Origin: JAJXYN01 sp964532735
GTDB lineage: Bacteria > Patescibacteriota > Patescibacteriia > JAGPKW01
Direction: 5' to 3'
Length of the DNA stretch: 60,808 bases
NCBI GenBank assembly: GCA_964532735.1
Contig: CAZHKK010000002.1
Coordinates: 1-60,808, forward strand
Shown here: in pieces, positions 16,147 through 24,921 of the stretch
Numbering within the stretch: the stretch's first letter is position 1
Layout of the letters: each line of letters begins with the position of its first letter
Position numbers and translations under genes: made by a program
Notes under the pieces: generated by a model
What the model saw: only the letters and a program-made list of their open reading frames with translations
The model's database searches: none
What the model was told of the DNA's origin: nothing

Positions 16147-18225
16147 ATGACAAAAACAGATATTAAAAATCGTATAGAAAAACTTAAAGAGTCTATAAAT
16201 TATCATAGACATCTTTATCATGTAGAGGACAGGGAAGAGATTTCCGCTGAGGCTTTGGATTCTTTAAAAAAAGAACTAAAAGATCTTGAAGAATCTAATC
16301 CAGAGTTTATAACATCCGATTCTCCTACACAAAGAGTAGCTGGTAAACCTTTGGATAAATTTATTAAAATTAAACATTCTACTTCTATATTGTCATTACA
16401 GGATGTTTTTGATTTTCAAGAATTATTAGACTGGAACGAAAGAAACGAAAACATTTTAAATAAAAAAATTAATAATTATTTCTGTGAATTAAAATTAGAT
16501 GGATTAACGCTTGTTTTAACTTACGAAAAAGGATTGCTAAAAACTGCTGCTACTCGTGGAGATGGTGAAGTAGGAGAAGATGTTACTCAAAATGCTAAAA
16601 CTATAGAATCTATACCATTAAACTTAAGGACTAAAAGCCAAAATTTAGAAAACTTAAAACATATTAATTTTGATTTAATTAAAAATGGAGTTTTTGAAAT
16701 AAGAGGAGAGGCAGTTTTGACCAAAAAAGAATTTGAAAGAATTAATCAAGAAAGAAGATTAAATGGAGAGGAATTGTATGCAAATCCTAGAAATGTTGCA
16801 GCAGGAACCATTAGACAGCTCGATTCTGTAATTGTTGCTAATAGAAAATTACAATATTTTGCTTTTGAAATAATAACTGATGTTGGTCAAAAAACTCATG
16901 AAGAAACTCATGAAATTTTAAAGTTATTAGGATTTAAAATTAATGAAAACAATAGACAGAAAAATACTATAGAAGAAGCGTGGCATTTTCTTGAAGAATG
17001 GAAAGATAAACGTAAACAATTAGATTATGATACTGATGGAGCAGTTGTTGTTGTTAATGATGTAAAAAATGAGGACATACTGGGACATATAGGGAAAGCA
17101 GAAAGATGGATGGTAGCTTACAAATTTCCAGCTGAGCAAAAAACTACCATTATTAAAGATATAGTTATCCAGGTTGGTAGAACTGGAATATTAACTCCGG
17201 TAGCCATTTTTGATCCGGTTGTTGTTGCTGGATCTACTATCTCTCGTGCTACTCTTCATAATCAAGATGAAATAGATAGATTGGATGTTAGAATTGGTGA
17301 TACTGTTGTTGTGCAAAAAGCAGGAGATGTAATTCCTGATGTTGTAAAAGTATTAATAGAATTAAGACCAAATAATTCCAATAGATTTGTTATGCCGGAA
17401 TTTTGCCCAGTTTGTTTTTCTAAAGTAATACAAAAACCTGGAAATATAGCTTATTTTTGCGAAAACAATAATTGCTATTCAAAAATATTTAGAAGATTGG
17501 AATATTTTGTTTCTAAAGCTTGTTTTAATATAGAAGGACTTGGGCCAAGTATTATAGAACAATTACTTGAGAATGGTCTTATAGAAAATGAAGTTGATAT
17601 ATTTCATTTAGAACAAGGCGATCTTGAACCACTAGAGAAATTTGCAGAAAAAAAAGCTTCTAATTTAATAGAATCTATAAATAAATCTAAAAAAATTGTT
17701 TTATCAAAGTTTATTAACTCTCTTGGAATTACACATATTGGTGCAGAATCTGCGTATATATTAGCTAAAGAATTAATAAAAAATCAGAAAATAGAAAATA
17801 GAAATCAGAAAATAGAAGACTTAGTTGAATTTTATCAAAATAAAACATTAGAAGAATTACAAAACATTGATAATATTGGAGAAAAAATGGCCGAAAGTGT
17901 TTATAATTTTTTTAGAAATGAACATAATTTAAAAATGTTAAATGGATTTATTGAGGTTAATATAGAAATAATTTTTGACGAAATATCTGCTAGTAATATT
18001 AATATTTTAAATAAAATTTTTGTTTTTACAGGAACTTTACCAACATTAGATAGAAACAAAGCAAAAGAAATGGTTAAAAAATTAGGTGGTAATATTAGTG
18101 AGTCTGTAAGTAAAAATACAAATTATTTAATTGCAGGAGAATCTGCTGGTAGTAAATTAAAAAAGGCTATGGAATTAGGTGTTAAAATATTAAATGAAGA
18201 AGAATTTTTAGAATTAATTAAATAA
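16147..18225 (+). CDS. ligA: NAD-dependent DNA ligase
   Basis: Seals nicks in replication and repair using NAD. At 692 aa all domains are present: Ia (YHRHLYHVEDREEIS), the adenylation domain with catalytic K116 in KLDG, the OB fold, a four-Cys zinc finger (C420, C423, C438, C443), helix-hairpin-helix repeats, and a C-terminal BRCT domain (FVFTGTLPTLDRNKA, residues about 610-692). The -10 box ends 6 nt before the ATG, so the mRNA is probably leaderless. A bidirectional-looking terminator follows directly. Confidence 0.97.
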   Translation: MTKTDIKNRIEKLKESINYHRHLYHVEDREEISAEALDSLKKELKDLEESNPEFITSDSPTQRVAGKPLDKFIKIKHSTSILSLQDVFDFQELLDWNERNENILNKKINNYFCELKLDGLTLVLTYEKGLLKTAATRGDGEVGEDVTQNAKTIESIPLNLRTKSQNLENLKHINFDLIKNGVFEIRGEAVLTKKEFERINQERRLNGEELYANPRNVAAGTIRQLDSVIVANRKLQYFAFEIITDVGQKTHEETHEILKLLGFKINENNRQKNTIEEAWHFLEEWKDKRKQLDYDTDGAVVVVNDVKNEDILGHIGKAERWMVAYKFPAEQKTTIIKDIVIQVGRTGILTPVAIFDPVVVAGSTISRATLHNQDEIDRLDVRIGDTVVVQKAGDVIPDVVKVLIELRPNNSNRFVMPEFCPVCFSKVIQKPGNIAYFCENNNCYSKIFRRLEYFVSKACFNIEGLGPSIIEQLLENGLIENEVDIFHLEQGDLEPLEKFAEKKASNLIESINKSKKIVLSKFINSLGITHIGAESAYILAKELIKNQKIENRNQKIEDLVEFYQNKTLEELQNIDNIGEKMAESVYNFFRNEHNLKMLNGFIEVNIEIIFDEISASNINILNKIFVFTGTLPTLDRNKAKEMVKKLGGNISESVSKNTNYLIAGESAGSKLKKAMELGVKILNEEEFLELIK

Positions 18226-18260
18226 AAATCCAGGAATTGTTTTCCTGGATTTTGTTTTTT
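18226..18260 (+). terminator. Intrinsic terminator of ligA
   Basis: AATCCAGGAA/TTCCTGGATT stem, then a T-rich tract. On the minus strand it is also followed by a U-tract, so it could end a transcript from the right. Confidence 0.85.
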
Positions 18261-18314
18261 TCACATGAACTCCTTATATCTCATTTGTTATTATAAAATC
18301 ATTTTTCTATTATT

Positions 18315-18343
18315 TTGTCAATTTAAATTTTTTGTTGTATACT
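18315..18343 (+). promoter_or_regulatory. Promoter of the HEPN-like/TPR/map/ruvX operon
   Basis: TTGTCA (18315-18320), 17-bp spacer, TATACT (18338-18343). The first ATG follows 28 nt later. Confidence 0.7.
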
Positions 18344-18370
18344 GTAAATATTAAATAATAAACTTTTTTT

Positions 18371-18784
18371 ATGGGATGGATTGTGTTTTTTATAATTTTA
18401 GCTATTATAGTTTTAGTTTTATTAATAAATAGATTTAAAAAAACTGGAAGATCTAAAAATATTGACAAGCAATATTTTAAGAAAAAATGGGAAGAAATCG
18501 AAAAAGCTGTAGACATGAGAAGTGAAATGGGTTATAAAATGGCTATTATTGAAGCGGATAAACTATTAGATGATGCTTTTAAAAAATTAATGATTGCTGG
18601 TTCTACTATGGGTGAGAGATTAAAGGTTATAATTTATAAATATCCAAATTTAAGAAAGGTGTGGGAAGCCCATGTAATTAGAAATAAAATATCACACGAA
18701 AGTAGTTTTAAATTGTATGATAATACAGCTAAAAAAGCTATTAGTATTTATAAAGACGCACTAAAAGAAATTGGAATACTTTAA
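18371..18784 (+). CDS. Membrane-anchored HEPN-like protein
   Basis: A 137-aa protein with an N-terminal membrane helix (residues about 4-20), a basic stretch, and a helical domain with conserved-looking KKWEEIEKAV, AIIEADKLLDDAF and WEAHVIRNKISHE. The R104-N-K-I-S-H109 segment fits the R-x4-H motif of HEPN domains, many of which are RNases or nucleotide-binding helical bundles. Whether this one is an enzyme is unknown. It heads a compact operon with a TPR protein, map and ruvX. No Shine-Dalgarno sequence. Confidence 0.7.
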   Translation: MGWIVFFIILAIIVLVLLINRFKKTGRSKNIDKQYFKKKWEEIEKAVDMRSEMGYKMAIIEADKLLDDAFKKLMIAGSTMGERLKVIIYKYPNLRKVWEAHVIRNKISHESSFKLYDNTAKKAISIYKDALKEIGIL

Positions 18785-18801
18785 TAAATAAAAACTTTAT
18801 T

Positions 18802-19620
18802 ATGTTTGACATTATATTTCTTGTAATTTTAATAATATCTTTAATCGGAGTGTTTTTTATAGTATCAAGAAAATTTTCTCAATTAAAATCTATTGATACT
18901 TCTATTATTACAAAAGAAATTCAAGACAAACAAAAAAGTAATTTATTAAAAAGTAGGTTAAATAGAAAAATAAAAGGCTATATCGTAAAAGAAAACAAAG
19001 AAAACAAAATAAAACAAGCTCAAAATAAAATAAACAATTATATCAAAGAATATAAAAATCTTAATGAGCATAATTTTATTAACAAAATATCAAAAGAACC
19101 TGAAAAAAAGGTTTTTTATATGAATGAATTAGTTGAGGATATAAAGAAAAATATTAACGAAGAAGAATATTTAATTGCTGAAGATCTTTGTTTTCAATAT
19201 CTAAAATTAGATAGAGATAATGTTAGTGCTTTAGAAATGTTAGCGTCTATTTATACTAACAATAATTCAAAACAAAAAGCTATTCAAACATATGAATTTA
19301 TTGTTAGTATTTTAAAAAAAACAAAAAATAAAAATAATATAAAAGAAAATAATCAAAAAATTGTTAAATATTTTATTAAAATTGCTGATATATATTTATT
19401 GGATTTGAATTATAAAAAAATTGCAGACGTTTTAAAAAATGCTTTTTTAATTGATGAAAATAATCCAAAAATATTGGATTTGCTTATAGAGTCTTATATT
19501 AATTTAAAAGATAGATTTATGGCAGAAAGAACATTAAAAAAAATGGAAGAAGCAAATCCTGAAAATTTAAAAATAATTGAATTTAAAGATAGGATAGAAA
19601 AAATGTTTAAAAAGAAATAA
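18802..19620 (+). CDS. Membrane-anchored TPR protein
   Basis: A 272-aa protein with an N-terminal membrane helix (IIFLVILIISLIGVFFIV), a charged Lys/Asn-rich linker to about residue 105, then at least three TPR-like helix pairs (AEDLCFQYLKLDRDNVSALEM; AIQTYEFIVSILKK; LKNAFLIDENNPKILDLLIE; AERTLKKMEEANPEN). TPR arrays bind partner proteins, so it probably scaffolds a membrane complex; the partner is unknown. The stop codon directly abuts the map start (TAAATG). Confidence 0.75.
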   Translation: MFDIIFLVILIISLIGVFFIVSRKFSQLKSIDTSIITKEIQDKQKSNLLKSRLNRKIKGYIVKENKENKIKQAQNKINNYIKEYKNLNEHNFINKISKEPEKKVFYMNELVEDIKKNINEEEYLIAEDLCFQYLKLDRDNVSALEMLASIYTNNNSKQKAIQTYEFIVSILKKTKNKNNIKENNQKIVKYFIKIADIYLLDLNYKKIADVLKNAFLIDENNPKILDLLIESYINLKDRFMAERTLKKMEEANPENLKIIEFKDRIEKMFKKK

Positions 19621-20373
19621 ATGATTATAAAAACACAAGAAGAAATTATTAATATAAAAAAAGCTGGACATTTATTGGCAAGTATTTTTGATAAATTATT
19701 ACCAAAAATAAAAATAGGCATGACAACTTTAGAAATAGATTCTATGTTTAATAGTGAAATAATAAAAAATGGAGCTAATCCATCCTGTATTGGTTTTTTT
19801 GATTTTCCTTGTGCTACTTGTATATCTGTAAATGATCAAGTAACTCATGGAATACCTAATAATTATAAACTAAACGACGGAGACATTGTTGATATTGATG
19901 TTGTTTTAGATATTAATAGTGCTTTTGCTGATATGAGTTACACTTTAAAAATAGGAAATGTATCAAAGGAAGCTGAAAAATTAGTTAAAATTTCAAAAGA
20001 ATGTTTATATAAAGGAATAGAACAAGTAAAGCCCGGAAATACTTTAAATAATATAGGTATAGCCATAGAAAAGCATGCAAAAAACAATGGTTTTTCTGTT
20101 GTTAGAGATTATGTTGGACATTTTATTGGAAATGAGATGCATGAAGAACCAGAAGTTCTTAATTATTATGCAAAAAACAACGATTTAATATTAAAAGAAG
20201 GAATGGTGTTTTGTATAGAACCTATGATAAATGAGGGTTGTTGGCAGGTTATTACTAAAGATTGGGATGTTAGAACAAAAGATGGAAAACTTTCTTCTAG
20301 ATTTGAACATATGATTTTAGTAACAAAAGATGGTTATGAAATTTTAACTCCACTTAAATTTGAACAAAAATAA
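19621..20373 (+). CDS. map: Methionine aminopeptidase, type I
   Basis: Removes the initiator Met from new proteins. A 250-aa single-domain enzyme. The substrate His is in NDQVTHGIPN. Metal ligands are the two Asp in DIVDIDVVLDINSAFADMSY, the His in GHFIGNEMHEEP, and Glu in CIEPMIN and RFEHMILV. The usual GHGIG reads GHFIG here. It starts immediately after the TPR stop and ends directly at the ruvX start (TAAATG again), so translation is coupled without any Shine-Dalgarno sequence. Confidence 0.95.
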   Translation: MIIKTQEEIINIKKAGHLLASIFDKLLPKIKIGMTTLEIDSMFNSEIIKNGANPSCIGFFDFPCATCISVNDQVTHGIPNNYKLNDGDIVDIDVVLDINSAFADMSYTLKIGNVSKEAEKLVKISKECLYKGIEQVKPGNTLNNIGIAIEKHAKNNGFSVVRDYVGHFIGNEMHEEPEVLNYYAKNNDLILKEGMVFCIEPMINEGCWQVITKDWDVRTKDGKLSSRFEHMILVTKDGYEILTPLKFEQK

Positions 20374-20775
20374 ATGATTATATTAGCAATAGATTATGGT
20401 ATAAAAAGAATAGGTTTAGCAAAAGGTGATACAGAATCTTGCATTGCTCGTCCTTTTGGTATTATAGAGAATAAAAATGATGATTTTGTTTTTAATGAGT
20501 TATCAAAAATAATAAAAGAAGAGTGGATTGATGAAATTCTAATTGGAAAACCTCATGGTTTATCTGGTTTAGAAACTAAACAAACTAAATACACTTTAGA
20601 TTTTATTGAAAAATTTAGAGATAAAAATTTAGAGATAAAAATAACAACAATAGACGAAAGATTTAGTAGTAGGCAAGCTTCTTCTATGATATCTATTAAA
20701 GGGCATTTGGATGATGTAGCCGCTATGGTTTTTTTGCAAAGTTATATTGATAAATTATCAAAAAATAATAAATAA
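20374..20775 (+). CDS. ruvX: Putative pre-16S rRNA nuclease / Holliday-junction resolvase-like YqgF
   Basis: A 133-aa RNase H-fold nuclease of the YqgF/RuvX family, implicated in 16S rRNA 5' processing and earlier proposed as a resolvase. Catalytic acidic residues appear in ILAIDYGIKRIGLA, in IDERFSSRQA and in HLDDVAAMVFLQSYID. The length is typical. It is the last gene of the 18.4-20.8 kb operon. Confidence 0.9.
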   Translation: MIILAIDYGIKRIGLAKGDTESCIARPFGIIENKNDDFVFNELSKIIKEEWIDEILIGKPHGLSGLETKQTKYTLDFIEKFRDKNLEIKITTIDERFSSRQASSMISIKGHLDDVAAMVFLQSYIDKLSKNNK

Positions 20776-20858
20776 TTATCAATAAATATATTTAAGAAAG
20801 GGGTTTTACTTTTTTAAAAATTATTATAGAGTGTATTTATATAAATTAATTAAATCTT

Positions 20859-21959
20859 GTGAGTATAATAAAAACTTTATTATTTCCGAGTCTGTTAGGT
20901 TTTTGTTTTTCTGTTTTGTTTACTTTTTTAATAAAAAAAGTTGCAATTAAATTTAATGTTTTAGATATTCCTAGAGGAAGACATCAACATAAAAAACCAA
21001 CACCTCTTTTAGGTGGTGTTGCTATTGGTATTGTTTTTGTTGTTTCGACTTTATTTTTTATATTTACAAAAGAACTTCCTGGTGATTATATAAGTTTAAA
21101 AAGAATATTTGGAATATTAATCGGAGTTGTTATTTTAATGATAGGTGGTTTTTTGGATGATAAATTTAATTTAAAACCTAATCAGCAAATAATTTTTCAA
21201 ATATTAGCAGCTTTAGTCGTTATATCTTTTGGTGTTGGTGTAAATTATATAACAGATCCTTTTCATCCTGGACATTTATTAAGAATAGATAGTTTAAAAA
21301 TTGGATTTTTTGCATTTGGAATGCCTTTTGTTTTTAATGTTTTTGCCGATATTTTTACTTTTTGTTGGCTCCTTGGAACAACTTATACTACAAAAGTTTT
21401 AGACGGTGTTGATGGTTTAGTTTCTGGTGTTGCCGGAATAGGTTTTACTATTATAGGATTTTTATGTATGGGAAACGTTGTTCATCAACCAGATACAGCT
21501 ATAATATCCTTTCTTATAGCTGGATGTTATTTTGGTTTTTTGTTTTTTAATTTTTTTCCGGCAAAAATTTTTTTAGGAGAATCTGGAAGTACAATAGCCG
21601 GTTTTTTACTTGGCTCTTTGGCTATAATCGCTGGTGGTAAAATAGCTATAACATTACTTATATTATCCGTTCCTATAATAGATTTTTTGATAGTTATTAT
21701 CTCTAGAATATTAAGTGGTAAATCTCCGTTTAAAGGAGACAGGAGACATCTTCATTATAGATTAAGAAATATAGGACTAAATGACAAGCAGGTTGTTTTT
21801 GTTGTTTATGTTATAACCATATTTTTTGGAAGTATTGGTCTTATTACTAATTCATTGTTGAAGTTTTGGGCTATAATTTCAGCGTTTTTATTTATGGTTT
21901 TAGGTTTATTTATAATGGGTTATATAAGAAAAAGACAAAAATTAAAAGAATTAAGATGA
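20859..21959 (+). CDS. WecA/TagO-like undecaprenyl-phosphate sugar-phosphate transferase
   Basis: A 366-aa polytopic membrane enzyme that transfers a GlcNAc-1-phosphate-type group to undecaprenyl phosphate, the first step of many surface glycans. Signatures are RGRHQHKKPTPLLGG, FLDDKFNLKP, KVLDGVDGLVSG, FLGESGS (usually GDxGS; Asp replaced by Glu) and the WecA-type loop GDRRHLHYRL. It begins with GTG at 20859, the only GTG start I accept in the window. A possible TTTTAC-N17-TAGAGT promoter lies at 20804-20832. It overlaps the next GT by ATGA. Confidence 0.88.
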   Translation: MSIIKTLLFPSLLGFCFSVLFTFLIKKVAIKFNVLDIPRGRHQHKKPTPLLGGVAIGIVFVVSTLFFIFTKELPGDYISLKRIFGILIGVVILMIGGFLDDKFNLKPNQQIIFQILAALVVISFGVGVNYITDPFHPGHLLRIDSLKIGFFAFGMPFVFNVFADIFTFCWLLGTTYTTKVLDGVDGLVSGVAGIGFTIIGFLCMGNVVHQPDTAIISFLIAGCYFGFLFFNFFPAKIFLGESGSTIAGFLLGSLAIIAGGKIAITLLILSVPIIDFLIVIISRILSGKSPFKGDRRHLHYRLRNIGLNDKQVVFVVYVITIFFGSIGLITNSLLKFWAIISAFLFMVLGLFIMGYIRKRQKLKELR

Positions 21960-22750
21960 AAAAATTAGCATTAATTATAGTTTCTTATAATACAAAAGAG
22001 CTTGTTAGAAATCAATTAAATCATCTAAAAAAAATCCAAACAAACATAGATTACGAGGTTATTGTTGTTGATAATGGATCTGATGATGATATTAAGGAAT
22101 TAAAATCAGAATTCCATGATGTTATTTTTATATTATCAAAAAATAATCTTGGATATTTTGGTGGAGCTAATTTGGGGGTAAAATTTTCTAATTCTGAATA
22201 TCTATTTATTTTAAATTCTGATATATTAGCTTCTGATTATTGTTTCGATAAACTTATAGATTTTATAGAAAAAAATAAAAATATAGGAATAATAGCACCT
22301 AAACTTATCTACCCAGACGAAAGAGGAATACAAAATTCTTGTTTTAGATTTCATAACATATTAACACCATTAATCAGAAGAACAGCTCTTGGAGACACAA
22401 AGTTTGGTATGTTTGAAAATAAAAAAATGTTAATGGATGACTTTAATCACGAAGAAACTATAGAATGTGATTGGATTTTAGGAGCTGCTTTTGTTATAAA
22501 GAAAGATTTTTTAAAAGAAATTGGAGGATTTGATGAAAGATATTTTCTTTATTATGAAGATATGGATATTTGTAAAACAACATGGAAAAATAACAAAAAA
22601 GTTGTTTATTTACATAATACTTTTATGATTCATAATCATGCTAGATCTTCTAAAAACAAAAACTTGTTTGATGTCTTTAAAAATAAAATATTAAGAATTC
22701 ACATAACTTCTAGTATGAAATATTTTTTTAAGTTTACATCTAGACGTTAA
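21956..22750 (+). CDS. Glycosyltransferase family 2, rhamnosyltransferase-like
   Basis: A 264-aa GT-A enzyme with IIVSYNTKELV, VVDNGSDDD and the FGGANLG stretch of the rhamnosyl/galactofuranosyl transferase branch, the DxD-like ILNSDILAS, then WILGAAFVIKK and the FDERYFLYYEDMDIC acceptor motif. A longer ORF starts upstream inside the transferase gene; the ATG at 21956, overlapping that stop as ATGA, gives the normal N-terminus. It probably adds the second sugar of the lipid-linked glycan. Confidence 0.88.
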   Translation: MKKLALIIVSYNTKELVRNQLNHLKKIQTNIDYEVIVVDNGSDDDIKELKSEFHDVIFILSKNNLGYFGGANLGVKFSNSEYLFILNSDILASDYCFDKLIDFIEKNKNIGIIAPKLIYPDERGIQNSCFRFHNILTPLIRRTALGDTKFGMFENKKMLMDDFNHEETIECDWILGAAFVIKKDFLKEIGGFDERYFLYYEDMDICKTTWKNNKKVVYLHNTFMIHNHARSSKNKNLFDVFKNKILRIHITSSMKYFFKFTSRR

Positions 22751-22759
22751 AACTATTTA

Positions 22760-22788
22760 TTGACAAATAGTCAAATAAGTGTTAGTGT
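22760..22788 (+). promoter_or_regulatory. Promoter and palindrome before the first DUF4012 gene
   Basis: TTGACA (22760-22765), 17 bp, TAGTGT (22783-22788). The -35 lies in the inverted repeat TTGACAAATAGTCAA. The arrangement matches, base for base in spacing, the promoter of the second DUF4012 gene. A better TATAAT at 22790-22795 has poor spacing to this -35. Confidence 0.55.
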
Positions 22789-22821
22789 ATATAATAATTA
22801 AGAGCTTGTTTTCAACACTTT

Positions 22822-24837
22822 ATGACAAATTTTAGCAAAAAAGAATTAAAAAGATATCTTATTAAAAGCTTATTAATCCTTATAGGTTTCTGTTTTTTTA
22901 TTTTAATTGCTGTAAACATAATTCCTACTATAAATATATATAAAAATTCAAAATTAATTAAAGATAATATAGATACTTTTCAAACGCAATTAAATAATAA
23001 AGAATTTAAAAAATCTTTAGAAACCGCACAACAAATAAGAAAAAACTCTAAAAAATTAAGAGATAATGTAAATAATCTAAAGGTGTTAAATCATTTACCA
23101 CAAGTAAATGACAATATTATGTCTGTTGATTATTTATTAGAAATATCAACATTGATCGTTGATAGTTATATAGAGATATATCCACTAATAGAAGAAAATT
23201 TAGAAATAATATCCGATAAAAATGGTTCTAAATTAATATCATTACCAGAAGAAGATAAAGTAAAAATAATTAATACTATTTATAAATCTGAAAATACCAT
23301 AAAAAATTTAGAAAAAAAAGTAACTAGAATTATTTATTTAATAGATAATAATAAAAACAACAATAAAAAATTAATAAAACCTTTAAAAAATATTTGGAAT
23401 AAAGTAGATGAACAATATTCTAATATAATATTTATAAACAAACTATTGCCATTGTTTAAAACATTACCTGAATTAATAGGTATGCCTAAAGATGCAAAAT
23501 ATTTATTATTATTTCAAAATAATACTGAAATAAGACCAACAGGTGGATTTATAGGAACTTATGGAACGATGTCTATATCCAATGGAGAAGTTGGTGAAAT
23601 TTTTACTGATAATACCTATAATTTAGATAGGGCTTCTAAAGTAAAAATTGATCCACCTAAATATCTAAAAGATTATTTAAAAATAAAAAATCTATATTTA
23701 AGAGATGCTAACTTTAATCCAGATTTTGAAGAATCTGCTAAATATATTATAGATTTATATTATAGAGAAAGCCAAAATCAATATCCAATAACTGGTGTTA
23801 TAGCAGTAACTCCTGACGTATTACAATCAATAATAGGTTATTTTGGGGAAGTTGAAGCTATGGGTTTAAAGTTCAATAAAGAAAATTCTACCGATTTATT
23901 AAATTATGAAACTAAATTTGGTTATTGGCAGGATAAAAATATGGATGCTAGTCAGAGAAAAATAGTAATCCAAAAACTTGCAGATGTTTTATTTGAAAAA
24001 GTTAAAAATCTTTCTGCTATAGAATTGAAAAATCTTGCAGATGTTCTTTCTGATAATTTATATAAAAAACATATGCTTTTGTATTTTTCTAATAAAAATA
24101 TTCAAAATCTTGTTTCTGATATGGGTTGGGGTGGAAAATTCTTAGATAGTGATGAATCCGATTTTTTTTCTGTTATAGACACAAATGTTTTATCTGGAAA
24201 ATCAGAACCTTATGTTGATAAAAATTTAGATTATAATTTAAGATTTGATGGTGAAGATTTAATAGCAACATTAAGTTTAACATATAAACTTAGATATGAT
24301 GATTATTTAAAAAATGATATTTATCAAGATGATCCTGGATATTTGCAAGAATATAAATCTTATACAAGAATTTATGTTCCTAGTGGCTCTTGGCTTAATT
24401 ATCTTCAAAGAAATGATGCTAAACCTACAAGAAATAATATTGATTTCTTAGATGATAAAGAAAAAGCTTCCTTTGGTTTTTATTTAAATATTCCAAAAAA
24501 TACAACAGTTACTTATAAACTTGAATATAAATTACCTAAGTATCTCGTTGAAAAATTTAAAACAAAATATTCTTTAATATATCAAAAACAAGCAGGGTCT
24601 TATGGTAACAAACTTAATATAAATATAGATTTAAATAAATCTATTAAGTCTTATACCTTGTCAGATAATGATGGTTTGAAGGTAAATTATTATAATAAAG
24701 AATTTAATTTAAATGGGTTTGCTAATGATGATAGAATTATAAAAATAGACTATTATTCTAATTCTAGTGTTAGTTATTTAAAAGAAATAATCGAAAAAGA
24801 CTATCTGAGTTTTAAAAAAGAAGCACCAAATAAATAG
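22822..24837 (+). CDS. DUF4012 protein (copy 1)
   Basis: A 671-aa protein with one N-terminal membrane helix (residues about 14-35), a helical region (about 40-215), then the DUF4012 domain starting at KYLLLFQNNTEIRPTGGFIGTYG, followed by NLYLRDANFNPDFEESAK and QYPITGVIAVTPDVLQSIIG. The C-terminal third is beta-rich (YKSYTRIYVPSGS). DUF4012 proteins are common in CPR bacteria beside glycan genes, but their biochemistry is unknown; the domain is probably extracytoplasmic. The last codons form one arm of a terminator. Confidence 0.9.
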   Translation: MTNFSKKELKRYLIKSLLILIGFCFFILIAVNIIPTINIYKNSKLIKDNIDTFQTQLNNKEFKKSLETAQQIRKNSKKLRDNVNNLKVLNHLPQVNDNIMSVDYLLEISTLIVDSYIEIYPLIEENLEIISDKNGSKLISLPEEDKVKIINTIYKSENTIKNLEKKVTRIIYLIDNNKNNNKKLIKPLKNIWNKVDEQYSNIIFINKLLPLFKTLPELIGMPKDAKYLLLFQNNTEIRPTGGFIGTYGTMSISNGEVGEIFTDNTYNLDRASKVKIDPPKYLKDYLKIKNLYLRDANFNPDFEESAKYIIDLYYRESQNQYPITGVIAVTPDVLQSIIGYFGEVEAMGLKFNKENSTDLLNYETKFGYWQDKNMDASQRKIVIQKLADVLFEKVKNLSAIELKNLADVLSDNLYKKHMLLYFSNKNIQNLVSDMGWGGKFLDSDESDFFSVIDTNVLSGKSEPYVDKNLDYNLRFDGEDLIATLSLTYKLRYDDYLKNDIYQDDPGYLQEYKSYTRIYVPSGSWLNYLQRNDAKPTRNNIDFLDDKEKASFGFYLNIPKNTTVTYKLEYKLPKYLVEKFKTKYSLIYQKQAGSYGNKLNINIDLNKSIKSYTLSDNDGLKVNYYNKEFNLNGFANDDRIIKIDYYSNSSVSYLKEIIEKDYLSFKKEAPNK

Positions 24838-24853
24838 GTGCTTCTTTTTATTT
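24815..24853 (+). terminator. Intrinsic terminator overlapping the stop of DUF4012 copy 1
   Basis: A 13-bp perfect stem (24815-24827 with 24837-24849) whose 9-nt loop contains the stop codon, followed by a T-rich run. Confidence 0.85.
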
Positions 24854-24868
24854 TATAAAAACAAAACA

Positions 24869-24897
24869 TTGACAAATTGTCAATATTTTGTTAGTAT
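24869..24897 (+). promoter_or_regulatory. Promoter and perfect palindrome before the second DUF4012 gene
   Basis: TTGACA (24869-24874), 17 bp, TAGTAT (24892-24897). The perfect palindrome TTGACAAATTGTCAA (24869-24883) covers the -35 and is a likely operator. Confidence 0.7.
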
Positions 24898-24921
24898 TTG
24901 CATATAAATAACACCAATTAT

